Of a stretch of DNA of 24,315 nt, positions 15,560-24,109 are shown one piece after another (position 1 is the first letter of the stretch; each line of letters begins with the position of its first letter). Made by a program: the position numbers and the translations under genes. The notes below the pieces were generated by a model. The model was not told the origin of the DNA. It worked only from the letters and a program-made list of their open reading frames with translations, and searched no databases. The stretch comes from Pseudomonadota bacterium (GTDB lineage: Bacteria > Pseudomonadota > Alphaproteobacteria > Azospirillales > Azospirillaceae): the NCBI GenBank assembly GCA_023416195.1, contig JAEZID010000266.1:1-24315 (forward strand). Direction: 5' to 3'.

Positions 15560-17662
15560 ATGACCGCATTTCCCCCGTCTGTGGCGACCCCGGCTTCGGT
15601 TGACCCGCTTGCCGATGCAAAAGTCCTTTTTCAGACCGGCCGTTATGCGGAGGCCGCAGCGGGGTGCCGAGAAGCCTTGAAGTCAGGCCAAGCCGTGGTC
15701 GGCAGCCTGGTGCTCTTGGGTTCCATCGGCACTCTCACGAACGCCGCCCAGGCTTCGGTGCCATTGCTGCAACTGGCCGTTTCTCTCGCGCCGAAGGATA
15801 TTTCCGCTCTGAATGCTCTTGGCCTCGCCTTGAAGGCGTCCCGGAAACATTCGGAGGCTTGCTCCTGTTTCGAACAGGTTCTTGCGCTTGCGCCCAATCG
15901 CCCCGAGGTGCTGAGGAACCTTGCCCATACGCAATTCGAGCGACAGAATTGGCAAAAGGCTCAAGCCATATTCGCGCAGCTCTATCGGGGCGGAGAGCAT
16001 GTCAGGAAGGATTGGATTCCTCATGCGCTGAGCTTGTATCATTTGAAAAGATACCAGAACGCGGCAAACCTGCTTGAACGGTTCTTGCGAATGGAGCCGG
16101 AAAACGCGGATGCCTGGTTCGTGTATGGAATGGCGTTGTACGAAGCCAAGGGGGCCCGTGCGGCCATTCCCGCTTATAGAAACAGCATAAAACACGATAA
16201 GAACAAGTACACCGCTTATCTCAATCTCTGCGCCATACTTCACAAGCATTCCAATGCGGAGATGGCTGCCGAGGTTGCCCGGAACCTGATCGCCATCAAA
16301 TCCGATTACTTGCAGATTTATGTGAACTACGGCCTTGCGTTGGCTTCTCTCGGGAAAAGCCGCGAATCCGTGGATGCGTTCAAGAAAGTTCTGACGGGAC
16401 AGCCGAACAACCATCGGTGCCGCAGCAATTACGTGTTCTACAGCCAGTATCTGGACGATCTGTCGCCAAAGGAACTGTATCAGCGGCATTACGAATGGAA
16501 CGTTCGTCATGCCGAACCGCTGCATCGGGTTTGGCCGAAGCATAAGAATGCGCCGGTCCCGACCCGGCGGCTGCGCGTCGGCTACGTGTCTCCCGATCTG
16601 TACGCCCATTCCTGCGCCTGGTTCATGCTGGATCTGCTGGCCCATCATGACCGCTCCGCCGTCGAAATCTATGCGTATGCGAACAATGAGAAAAGCGACA
16701 CGATCACGGAAACCTTGAAGGGAAACATCGACGTCTGGCGCGACACCAATGGCATGGACGAAACCAGGATGGCGCGCCTGATCCATGAGGACCGCATCGA
16801 CATCCTGGTCGATCTGGCGGGGCATACGGCGCGCAGCAGCTTGCTTACGTTCGCCTGCAAGCCGGCTCCCGTGCAGGTCACCTGGCTGGGCTATCCCGGG
16901 ACCACGGGGCTGACGTCCATCGATTACCGCCTGTCGGACCCGTGGCTGACGCCGGACGACACCCCGGAGATCTTTTCCGAAACGGTCTACAATCTGCCGC
17001 GGGTTTCCCACTGCTTCCATCCGCCCGAAGCGGCGGAACCCAATGCCCTGCCGGCACGGACCAACGGCTACATCACCTTCGGCTCCTTCAACAACTTCGC
17101 CAAGGTGTCCGACACCGCGGCCCGGCTGTGGACGGCGGCCCTGAACCAGGTGCCCAATTCGAAGCTCCTGCTGAAGTCCCGATACATCGACAGCAAGGAA
17201 GCACGGGAGGCGATCCTGGACCGGTTCCGGCGGGCGAACGCGGATTTGTCCCGCATCGTCTTCGCGAACGGAAACGAGCGCCAGCACGAGCATCTGCATC
17301 AGTATGGCCTTGTCGACATCGCCCTGGACAGCTTTCCCTATGGCGGCATGACCACGACGTGCGAAGCGTTGTGGATGGGGGTTCCCGTCATCACGTTGGC
17401 GGGCGACCGGACCTGCGCGCGTTACGGCAACAGCGTGCTGAACGCCGTGGGGCTGGGCGATCTGGTGGCGACGGAGCCCGAGCAGTTCGGGGCGATCGCC
17501 GCGACGCTGGCCGGCGATCTCGACCGGTTGGAGAAGCTGCGGGCGACGCTGCGTTCGCGGATGGCCCAATCTCCGCTCCGCGACGGTCCGGGGTTCGCCC
17601 GTGCCGTGGAAGCCGCATACCGTGACATGTGGACCCGCTGGTGCCAGACCCGGCCGGCATGA
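15560..17662 (+). CDS. TPR protein with SPINDLY/OGT-like (GT41) glycosyltransferase domain
   Basis: This 700-residue protein has TPR repeats from about residue 10 to 300. The GT41 domain starts near residue 337 (RLRVGYVSPDLYAHSCAWFM). It has LVDLAGHTARSSLLTFACKP near 417, VTWLGYPGTTGLTSIDYRLS, FGSFNNFAKVSDTAARLW near 507 and GGMTTTCEALWMGVPVITLA near 594. It is closer to standard bacterial OGT than the copy at 7834-9804. The start is ATG 15560; a GTG one codon earlier is also possible. No good ribosome site is visible. A weak promoter-like pair, TTGCCT (15497) and TAAGGT (15521), lies upstream. Base composition is odd: the TPR half is clearly poorer in GC (28 of 60 at 16201-16260) than the catalytic half (44 of 60 at 17401-17460). 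The stop overlaps the next start as ATGA. Confidence 0.9.
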   Translation: MTAFPPSVATPASVDPLADAKVLFQTGRYAEAAAGCREALKSGQAVVGSLVLLGSIGTLTNAAQASVPLLQLAVSLAPKDISALNALGLALKASRKHSEACSCFEQVLALAPNRPEVLRNLAHTQFERQNWQKAQAIFAQLYRGGEHVRKDWIPHALSLYHLKRYQNAANLLERFLRMEPENADAWFVYGMALYEAKGARAAIPAYRNSIKHDKNKYTAYLNLCAILHKHSNAEMAAEVARNLIAIKSDYLQIYVNYGLALASLGKSRESVDAFKKVLTGQPNNHRCRSNYVFYSQYLDDLSPKELYQRHYEWNVRHAEPLHRVWPKHKNAPVPTRRLRVGYVSPDLYAHSCAWFMLDLLAHHDRSAVEIYAYANNEKSDTITETLKGNIDVWRDTNGMDETRMARLIHEDRIDILVDLAGHTARSSLLTFACKPAPVQVTWLGYPGTTGLTSIDYRLSDPWLTPDDTPEIFSETVYNLPRVSHCFHPPEAAEPNALPARTNGYITFGSFNNFAKVSDTAARLWTAALNQVPNSKLLLKSRYIDSKEAREAILDRFRRANADLSRIVFANGNERQHEHLHQYGLVDIALDSFPYGGMTTTCEALWMGVPVITLAGDRTCARYGNSVLNAVGLGDLVATEPEQFGAIAATLAGDLDRLEKLRATLRSRMAQSPLRDGPGFARAVEAAYRDMWTRWCQTRPA

Positions 17663-19245
17663 CGGCGCCGCCGACCGCGATGCCGGGCGTGGCGTCCATG
17701 GCGCCGGGCACCGATCTGGCCGAAGCGTTGGAGCTCATCAGGGCCGGCCGGATGGATCGGGCCGATGCCTTGTGCCGGGCGCTGGTCGAGCGATTCCCCG
17801 CCGACGCGAACGCGCATCATCTCCTCGGTCTGGTCGCCCTGGGCAGCAAGAGGGCCGCCGAAGCCTTGCCGCGCCTGACCCGCGCGGTGGCGTTGGCGCC
17901 GCACACGGGGCATTTCTACAGCAACCTGGGCACGGCGCAGCATGGGAACGGAGACACCGGCCAGGCGGAACGCAGCTATGCCCATGCGCTTCGGCTCGTG
18001 CCGAATCAGGCGGAAGCGGCGTTCAACAAGGCCAACCTCCTCGTCGGCTCCGACCGGATCGAGGCCGCGGAAGCCTGGTACCGCCGGGCGATAGAATTGC
18101 AGCCGGAGCGCAGCAAATACTGGTGCAGCCTCGGCACTGTCTTCATGCGCACGCACCGCCATGCGCAGGCGTTGCGCGCCTACGCCATCGCCAACGCGGC
18201 GGCCGGCGGGTACTTTCCCGACACGGCCATAAACCAGGGGATGACCCACCAGCGGCTCAATCAGGTGGCGGACGCGCTCGCCTGCTACGAACGTGCGTTG
18301 GCGGGCAATCCGGAAAACGTGGCGGCCCATTGGAACCGGGCGCTTGCCCTGCTGGTGTCCGGCCGTCTGGAGGAAGGATGGCGGGACTATGAATGGCGCT
18401 GGAAGCTGGCCGAAAGCGCGCCACGCCCCTTTTCTCAGCCGCTCTGGACCGGGGAGCCCCTGAACGGCCGCACCCTTCTGCTGCACACCGAGCAGGGGCT
18501 GGGCGATACGCTGCAATTCGCCCGTTACCTGCCGCGGGTGGAGGGGCGCGTCATCCTGGAATGCCAGCCGCCGCTGCGCCGTCTCCTCAGCGAGAGCTTT
18601 CCAAACGTGACGGTGGTGGCGAGCGGCGACCCTCTGCCGGCCTTCGATGTCCATCTGCCGCTGATGAGCCTTCCGCGGATTTTCCGGACCACCCTGGACA
18701 GCATTCCCGCCGACGTGCCTTACCTGCGCGCGGCGGACGCCGCGTCCCGTCTAGCGCCCCGGCCCGGCACTCTGGCGGTCGGGCTGGTGTGGGGCGGTGA
18801 TCCCGCCCACCGCAACGACCGGCAGCGTTCGCTGGGCCGGGACGCCCTGGCCGCCCTGCTGTCGACCCCGCACGCCACCTTCTTCAGCCTTCAGAAAGGG
18901 GATCGCGGTCAGGACCTTGCGGAGTCGGTTCCACCGGACCGGCCGGTGCAGGATCTCGGCCCCGCGATCGGCGACATGGCCGACACCGCCGCCTTCATCC
19001 GGCAATTGGACGTCGTGGTGACCGTGGACACGTCGGTGGCCCATCTGGCCGGCGCGCTGGGCTGTCCGGTGCTCGTCATGCTGCCCTTCGCTCCGGATTG
19101 GCGATGGCTTTTGGAGCGTTCGGACAGCCCATGGTATCCTACAGCCAAGCTGTTCCGCCAAACCGCTCCCGGCGACTGGATCGGCGTGGTCCGGTCCGTT
19201 GCCGATCACCTCGCCTCCATCGTGTCTTCCCGCGGTCCTCTCTGA
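17659..19245 (+). CDS. TPR protein with GT9 (heptosyltransferase-like) C-terminal domain
   Basis: This 528-residue protein has TPR units from about residue 15 to 260, such as HWNRALALLVSGRLEEGW. A C-terminal domain begins near residue 269 with GRTLLLHTEQGLGDTLQFAR. GLVWGGDPAHRND follows near 374 and VTVDTSVAHLAGALGCPVLV near 453, then DWRWLLERSDSPWYP. It is clearly a relative of the protein at 9801-11171 but has a longer TPR part. ATG 17659 forms an ATGA overlap with the stop of the GT41 gene; an in-frame start at 17629 would give a 34-base overlap and is less likely. The substrate is unknown; the tight coupling suggests the two enzymes act on the same acceptor or in one complex. Confidence 0.85.
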   Translation: MTAPPTAMPGVASMAPGTDLAEALELIRAGRMDRADALCRALVERFPADANAHHLLGLVALGSKRAAEALPRLTRAVALAPHTGHFYSNLGTAQHGNGDTGQAERSYAHALRLVPNQAEAAFNKANLLVGSDRIEAAEAWYRRAIELQPERSKYWCSLGTVFMRTHRHAQALRAYAIANAAAGGYFPDTAINQGMTHQRLNQVADALACYERALAGNPENVAAHWNRALALLVSGRLEEGWRDYEWRWKLAESAPRPFSQPLWTGEPLNGRTLLLHTEQGLGDTLQFARYLPRVEGRVILECQPPLRRLLSESFPNVTVVASGDPLPAFDVHLPLMSLPRIFRTTLDSIPADVPYLRAADAASRLAPRPGTLAVGLVWGGDPAHRNDRQRSLGRDALAALLSTPHATFFSLQKGDRGQDLAESVPPDRPVQDLGPAIGDMADTAAFIRQLDVVVTVDTSVAHLAGALGCPVLVMLPFAPDWRWLLERSDSPWYPTAKLFRQTAPGDWIGVVRSVADHLASIVSSRGPL

Positions 19246-19267
19246 TGTTCCTCTTGCCTGGCTCGCC

Positions 19268-20485
19268 ATGAAAATCGTCTTTATTCACCAGAACATGCCG
19301 GGGCAGTACAAGCACCTGGCGGCGAGGCTCGCGCAGAGTCCCGAAAACCAAGTCGTTTTCATCACCAAGCGCAAAGACCGGGAGATCCCGGGCGTCAAGC
19401 GCATCTCCTACGAGCTGGCGCGGGAACCGAGCAAAACGATCCACCCGTATCTGTACCGGTCGGAGGATGCGGTCCTGCATGGGCAGGCGGTCGCCCGCGT
19501 CCTGCTGCAGATGCGCCGGGAAAACTTCATCCCCGACATCATCATCACCCATCCGGGCTGGGGCGAGGCGCTGTTCGCCAAGGATATCTTTCCGGGAACG
19601 CCGCTGCTGAACCACTGCGAGTTCTATTATCAGGCGCGTGGGCAGGATCTGGATTTCGATCCCGCCAACCCGCCGGAGCTGGACAGCGTTCTGAAATCGC
19701 GGATCCGGAACACGCATCTGCTGCTGTCGCTGGAGTCCTGCGACCGCGGCCTGTCGCCCACGCAATGGCAGCGCAGCGTCCATCCCAAAATCTTCCACCC
19801 GAAGATCACCGTCATCCACGAGGGCGTGGACACCAGCGCGCTTCAGCCCGACCCCCACGCCGTCTTCCATCTGCCGGATGGGACCGCCCTGACCCGCGAG
19901 GACGAGGTGGTGACCTATGTCGCCCGGAACCTCGAACCCTATCGCGGCTTCACCACCTTCATGCACGCGATTCCGCGCATCTGCGAACAGCGTCCCAACG
20001 CCAAGATCCTGATCGTGGGCGGTGACGGGATCAGCTATGGCAGCGGTCCCAAGGACGCGGCGAACTGGCGGGAGAAAATGCTGTCGGAAGTCCAGGTGGA
20101 CCCGTCGCGGGTTTTCTTCCTGGGCTATCTGCCGTACGACCGTTTCACCAAGATGCTTCAGGTGACCTCGGCCCATGTTTACCTGACCTATCCCTTTGTC
20201 TTGTCGTGGTCGATGCTGGAGGCCATGGCTCTTGGCGCGCTGGTCATCGGTTCGCGAACCAAGCCCGTCGAGGAGGTGATCACTCACGGCGAAAACGGGC
20301 TTCTCGTCGATTTCTTCTCCCCCCAGAGTGTGGCGGATCAGGTCGTGTCCGTCCTGAAGGATCGAGGCGCCTTCGCCGAGATCGCGCGGGCCGGCCGCCG
20401 CACCGTCTTGCGCAAGTACGATCTCTCCCACTGCCTGAAGCAGCAGATGGCTCTCATCCATTCCATGGTTGGGAGACGGCGGTGA
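19268..20485 (+). CDS. Glycosyltransferase, GT4 family (GT-B fold)
   Basis: This 405-residue protein opens with MKIVFIHQNMPGQYKHLA, typical of GT4-type enzymes that move a sugar from a nucleotide donor. The linker TVIHEGVDTSALQPDP and VVTYVARNLEPYRGF mark the start of the donor-binding domain near residues 180-215. LSWSMLEAMALGALVIGS near 315 is the E-rich donor site, with one acidic residue (LEAMALG) in place of the commoner ExxxxxxxE. Start ATG 19268 is 22 bases after the previous stop, and the residues before it in the open frame do not look like protein of this family. It shares an operon with its neighbours; the stop overlaps the next start as GTGA. Both donor and acceptor are unknown; fucose is possible because of gmd-fcl. 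Confidence 0.88.
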   Translation: MKIVFIHQNMPGQYKHLAARLAQSPENQVVFITKRKDREIPGVKRISYELAREPSKTIHPYLYRSEDAVLHGQAVARVLLQMRRENFIPDIIITHPGWGEALFAKDIFPGTPLLNHCEFYYQARGQDLDFDPANPPELDSVLKSRIRNTHLLLSLESCDRGLSPTQWQRSVHPKIFHPKITVIHEGVDTSALQPDPHAVFHLPDGTALTREDEVVTYVARNLEPYRGFTTFMHAIPRICEQRPNAKILIVGGDGISYGSGPKDAANWREKMLSEVQVDPSRVFFLGYLPYDRFTKMLQVTSAHVYLTYPFVLSWSMLEAMALGALVIGSRTKPVEEVITHGENGLLVDFFSPQSVADQVVSVLKDRGAFAEIARAGRRTVLRKYDLSHCLKQQMALIHSMVGRRR

Positions 20486-22020
20486 GTCAGGCCGTGACCC
20501 GCCCCGGCACGGTGGCGGCCCGGCTGGCGGGGCTCGTCCCTCCGGACAGCCGCAGCGTGTTCGAGATGTGCCGGCCCGGCTTGTCGGTGGCCGCGCAGGT
20601 CCGGTCGCGCAATCCGGCGATCCGCTTCGCCATTCTGCCGCTGCCGGACGGCCGGCCGTTCCCGGCCGATTTCCCGGCCATGCTCGGTCCCGCCCGGCCG
20701 CAGTTCGATTGCCTGGTCATTCACGACGTGTTCCCGGATGACCGGTCGCCTTTCGCGACGCTGGGGGCGCTGCTCCCCCATCTCACCCCGGGGGCGGCGG
20801 TCCTTTTCGTGCTCGCGCGCGACGCCTGCGAACGGCTGTGCGCGGAAGGCGGGAAGGAGGTCCTTCTCGCGTCCGTGCGGACGGCCTTGACGGACATCGG
20901 GCTGGACGTCGCCCAGGGGATCATGGTTTTCGCGGGCGAAAGTCCGGATGCCGGCGGCTATTCCCATCTGATCGTTCAAGCGGCACCGGCAGGGGGGCTT
21001 CAGCGCCTGTATCTGAGCGCGATGACCCTGCGTCCCGCCGGCGCCTGCAACGACATGCGCATCGATCTGCCGAACGCCTTTCTGGCGACCGTGCCCGGCG
21101 TGCGGACCCAGGCGGCGATCAACCTCGTTCGTGACCTTCCGTTGCTTCCGGGAGAGCGGCGCGTCGCCGTTCTGCAACGACGGATCTTCCAGCCTCACCA
21201 CCTGCCGGGTCTGAAGGACATCCTTGAGCGCGGGTATCTCCTCGTGGCGGAGTTCGACGATCATCCGAACCACTGGCCGGAAATAGAGCGGTTCGGGAAT
21301 CTCTCCTTTCGGGCGGCCCACGCCGTTCAGACATCGACCGATGTTCTTGCGGAAGAGTTGCGGCCGCTCAATCCGGAAATCGCCGTCTTTCCGAACCAGA
21401 TCGCCACTCTCCCACCGCCGCGCCCGGCGCGGACCGATGGGCGGCTGAGCCTGTTCTTCGGCGCCTTCAACCGTCAGGGCGACTGGGATTCCCTGATGGA
21501 GCCCCTGAACCGTCTTCTGGGTGAGCACCCGGGCCGGATCGACGTGCAGGTCGTGCACGACCGGGCGTTTTTCGACGCACTGGCGACGACGGACAAGCGC
21601 TTTACCCCGACCTGCGACTATGACGGATACATCGACGTCCTGCGTCGTTGCGACGTGGCGCTGCTGCCGCTGAACGACACGCTGTTCAACCGCTGCAAGT
21701 CCGACCTCAAGTTCATTGAATGCGCGGCGCATGGCGTGGTCGCGCTTGCCAGCCCCACCGTCTACGCGGGTTCGGTGCGGGACGGGGTGACGGGCCTGCT
21801 GTTCCACTCGCCGGCGGACTTCCTTGAGAAGCTGCGGGGCTTGGTGGTCGATCCGCGGATGCGGACAGCCATCGCCGGCCGAGCCTACGAGTATGTGCGC
21901 GATCATCGGCTGCTGGCTCAGCATTTCCGCAAGCGCTTGTCATGGTACGAGTCCCTCCTGGCCCGGAAGGAAGAACTGGATGCCCGACTGTTCGAGCGGC
22001 TTCCGGAACTGCGGGCGTAA
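20482..22020 (+). CDS. Two-domain glycosyltransferase with an N-terminal methyltransferase-like region
   Basis: This 512-residue protein has a GTG start overlapping the previous stop (GTGA), with GGGAGA five bases upstream. The N-terminal ~170 residues contain FDCLVIHDVFPDDRSPFATL followed by LLPHLTPGAAVLFVLA. This looks like the later motifs of a class I methyltransferase, but I see no clear glycine-rich SAM motif, so it may be degenerate. From about residue 220 the protein reads like a GT4 glycosyltransferase. It has AVLQRRIFQPHHLPGLKDIL, then DVALLPLNDTLFNRCKSDLK, FIECAAHGVVALASPTVYAG and DGVTGLLFHSPADFLEKL near the C-terminus. It is in the same run as the flanking GT4 genes. The exact reaction is unknown. 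Confidence 0.75.
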   Translation: MSQAVTRPGTVAARLAGLVPPDSRSVFEMCRPGLSVAAQVRSRNPAIRFAILPLPDGRPFPADFPAMLGPARPQFDCLVIHDVFPDDRSPFATLGALLPHLTPGAAVLFVLARDACERLCAEGGKEVLLASVRTALTDIGLDVAQGIMVFAGESPDAGGYSHLIVQAAPAGGLQRLYLSAMTLRPAGACNDMRIDLPNAFLATVPGVRTQAAINLVRDLPLLPGERRVAVLQRRIFQPHHLPGLKDILERGYLLVAEFDDHPNHWPEIERFGNLSFRAAHAVQTSTDVLAEELRPLNPEIAVFPNQIATLPPPRPARTDGRLSLFFGAFNRQGDWDSLMEPLNRLLGEHPGRIDVQVVHDRAFFDALATTDKRFTPTCDYDGYIDVLRRCDVALLPLNDTLFNRCKSDLKFIECAAHGVVALASPTVYAGSVRDGVTGLLFHSPADFLEKLRGLVVDPRMRTAIAGRAYEYVRDHRLLAQHFRKRLSWYESLLARKEELDARLFERLPELRA

Positions 22021-22077
22021 GTCGGGAGACTTGCCATAGCCGCCTTGAACGATTTTCAGCCCGGGACCGAAGCCGCC

Positions 22078-23748
22078 ATGCCCGCAACCGCCGCGATCTA
22101 TTACCATTCGGACGCCTTCTCGATCAGCCGTTCCGACCTGAAGGGCCGGCATTCGGCGGGGGCCGGCTTTCTGACGGCGCTTGCCCGGCATCACGAGGCC
22201 ACGCCGCTGCATTGCTACGCACCGACGCGGCCGCTCGCCGTCGAGTTCGCGGCGGCCGTGGAGCGGGCGGCGGGCCGTGCCCGGCCGGTGGCGTGGATCC
22301 AAACCGCCGATCTGGGGAAGCTCGCCAAGCCGGGCTGCCTTTTCCTGCCGGGGCCGGGGCTTGGTGAACACGCATGGCAGCGCCGATTCCTGGATCAACG
22401 CTCCTACAGCCTGTGTGGAGTGACGCACACCATCTCCACATCCCGGATCATGGACACGCTGGGCGACTATATGATCGCGCCGCTCCAGCCCTGGGATGCC
22501 CTGATCGTCACGTCGCGTCCGGCTCGTGCCGCCATCGGTAAGGTCCTGGAAGGCTGGGGGGAGTATCTGCAAGCGCGTTTCGGCGCCCCGGCATTCTCTC
22601 CCATCCAAATGCCGGTCATTCCCTTGGGGGTGGATTGCGACCGCTTCGCCGACACCCCGGAGAACCGGAAACTCGGAGAGGACTTGCGGCGGCTCCACGG
22701 CATCGCTGCGGACGATGTCGTGATTCTGTTCTTCGGCCGTCTGTCCTTTCACGCCAAGGCTCACCCCCTGGCCATGTTCCTGGCCTGCGAGCGGGCGCAG
22801 AGCCGAACGAACCGGAAGCTTCACCTCGTCCTGACCGGTTCGGCCAGCAACGCCGAAATCGAGCGGGAATTCCGTGAAGGCGCGCGCCGCTACTGCCCGT
22901 CGGTCAACACCATCATCCTGGACGGCGCCGACCCCGCGCACGCCTTGGCGCCCTGGTTCGGCGCGGATATCTTCATGTCCTTGTCCGACAACATCCAGGA
23001 AACGTTCGGCCTGACGCCGATCGAGGCCATGGCGGCCGGGCTGCCGGTCATCGTGTCCGATTGGGACGGGTATAAGGATACGATCAGCGACAGCGAGGTC
23101 GGCTATCGTGTCCCAACCCTCATTCCCCCGTCCGGCAGTGGGGTGGAACTGGCTTATCGCGAGCTCATGGGCGTGGACAGTTCCGACCGCTACATGGGAG
23201 CCGTGAGCCAGGCGACTGCGGTGGACAGCGACGCCGCCGGCGACGCGCTCCTGCGGCTGGCCGAGTCACGGGATTTGCGCCGCCGAATGGGGGAGGCCGG
23301 GCGGCAGCGAGCTCGCGCCCTGTTCGACTGGTCCGTCGTGATTGCCTCTTATGAGAGATTGTGGGACGAACTGGCTCAGCTGCGCGCAACGGCTGCGGAA
23401 GTCGCCCCCCGCCGGGCGGGCATGGAACCATTTCCCTTAAGAGCCGATCCATTTAAGGTTTTCCACGAATTCGCCACCCGGCAATTGGATCTGGATACTC
23501 GCCTTTTGTGTGAACATCCTGATCCGTCGATGGCACTTGCCGGCATTCTCGCGGCGAACATGAACAACTTCAGCGCAGCGACGCTGCTTCCGCCTGAAGA
23601 CATGGAACGTCTTCTGTTGCATGCGCATGGGCAGGAGCGTTGTTTGAACGAACTGCTCTCCTTATTCGCCACCAGATTGGATGGTAGAGCGGTTCGCACC
23701 GTGGGATGGCTCGTCAAGAGCAACCTTCTGAGAGCTCGGCTTGGGTAA
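22078..23748 (+). CDS. Glycosyltransferase, GT4 family, with C-terminal extension
   Basis: This 556-residue protein begins MPATAAIYYHSDAFSISRSD. A donor-domain transition is visible at PVIPLGVDCDRFADTP near residue 180 and VVILFFGRLSFHAKAHPLAM. SDNIQETFGLTPIEAMAAGL near 310 is the EX7E donor motif of GT4 enzymes, followed by PVIVSDWDGYKDTISDSEVG. The GT part ends near residue 440. A further ~110 residues (from about PRRAGMEPFPLRADP) have no match I recognise and slightly lower GC. I chose ATG 22078, 57 bases after the previous stop; a TTG at 22045 would add eleven residues. The gene is the last of the glycosyltransferase run and stops seven bases before an IS66 remnant, so its original 3' end could have been altered. 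Confidence 0.85.
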   Translation: MPATAAIYYHSDAFSISRSDLKGRHSAGAGFLTALARHHEATPLHCYAPTRPLAVEFAAAVERAAGRARPVAWIQTADLGKLAKPGCLFLPGPGLGEHAWQRRFLDQRSYSLCGVTHTISTSRIMDTLGDYMIAPLQPWDALIVTSRPARAAIGKVLEGWGEYLQARFGAPAFSPIQMPVIPLGVDCDRFADTPENRKLGEDLRRLHGIAADDVVILFFGRLSFHAKAHPLAMFLACERAQSRTNRKLHLVLTGSASNAEIEREFREGARRYCPSVNTIILDGADPAHALAPWFGADIFMSLSDNIQETFGLTPIEAMAAGLPVIVSDWDGYKDTISDSEVGYRVPTLIPPSGSGVELAYRELMGVDSSDRYMGAVSQATAVDSDAAGDALLRLAESRDLRRRMGEAGRQRARALFDWSVVIASYERLWDELAQLRATAAEVAPRRAGMEPFPLRADPFKVFHEFATRQLDLDTRLLCEHPDPSMALAGILAANMNNFSAATLLPPEDMERLLLHAHGQERCLNELLSLFATRLDGRAVRTVGWLVKSNLLRARLG

Positions 23749-23754
23749 CAGGGC

Positions 23755-24080
23755 GTTCTGGCGCTACCCACCGTGACTCCGGCCGGAGCCGAGCTGCAGC
23801 AGCAGACCAAGCGGTGGCGCGCTCAATTCTTCACCTTCTTCACCGATCGCGCCGTGCCGCCAACCAACAACGCCTCGGAACGCGCACTGCGGCCCAGCGT
23901 CACTTTCTGCAAGAGCTTGCCCCCGCGAAGGCGGAGATGACCAACGGCTTTCGCTCGCTCCGGGGCACTAATGTCCACGCCCAAATCCGCTCCGTGATCG
24001 GCGCTGGGCGCCTCAACGGCCTCACGGCCCATCAGGCCATCTCAAGCGCGCTCGCCGGTCAGCCAATCTTCGCCAGTTGA
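23755..24080 (+). pseudogene. 3' remnant of an IS66-family transposase (tnpC)
   Basis: The first frame, 23755 to 23940, reads into FFTDRAVPPTNNASERALRP and SVTFCK, the conserved C-terminal block of IS66 transposases. It then ends in a stop. The next expected block, TNGFRSLRGTNVHAQIRSVI followed by GAGRLNGLTAHQAI, continues in another frame from 23937 to 24080. About 23 extra bases (23914-23936) separate the two halves, which explains the shift. The remaining two thirds of the gene are missing. It is dead and directly abuts the glycosyltransferase gene. Confidence 0.85.
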
Positions 24081-24109
24081 TCGGCCCCCTGAGTAATTCC
24101 CAGCCGCTC

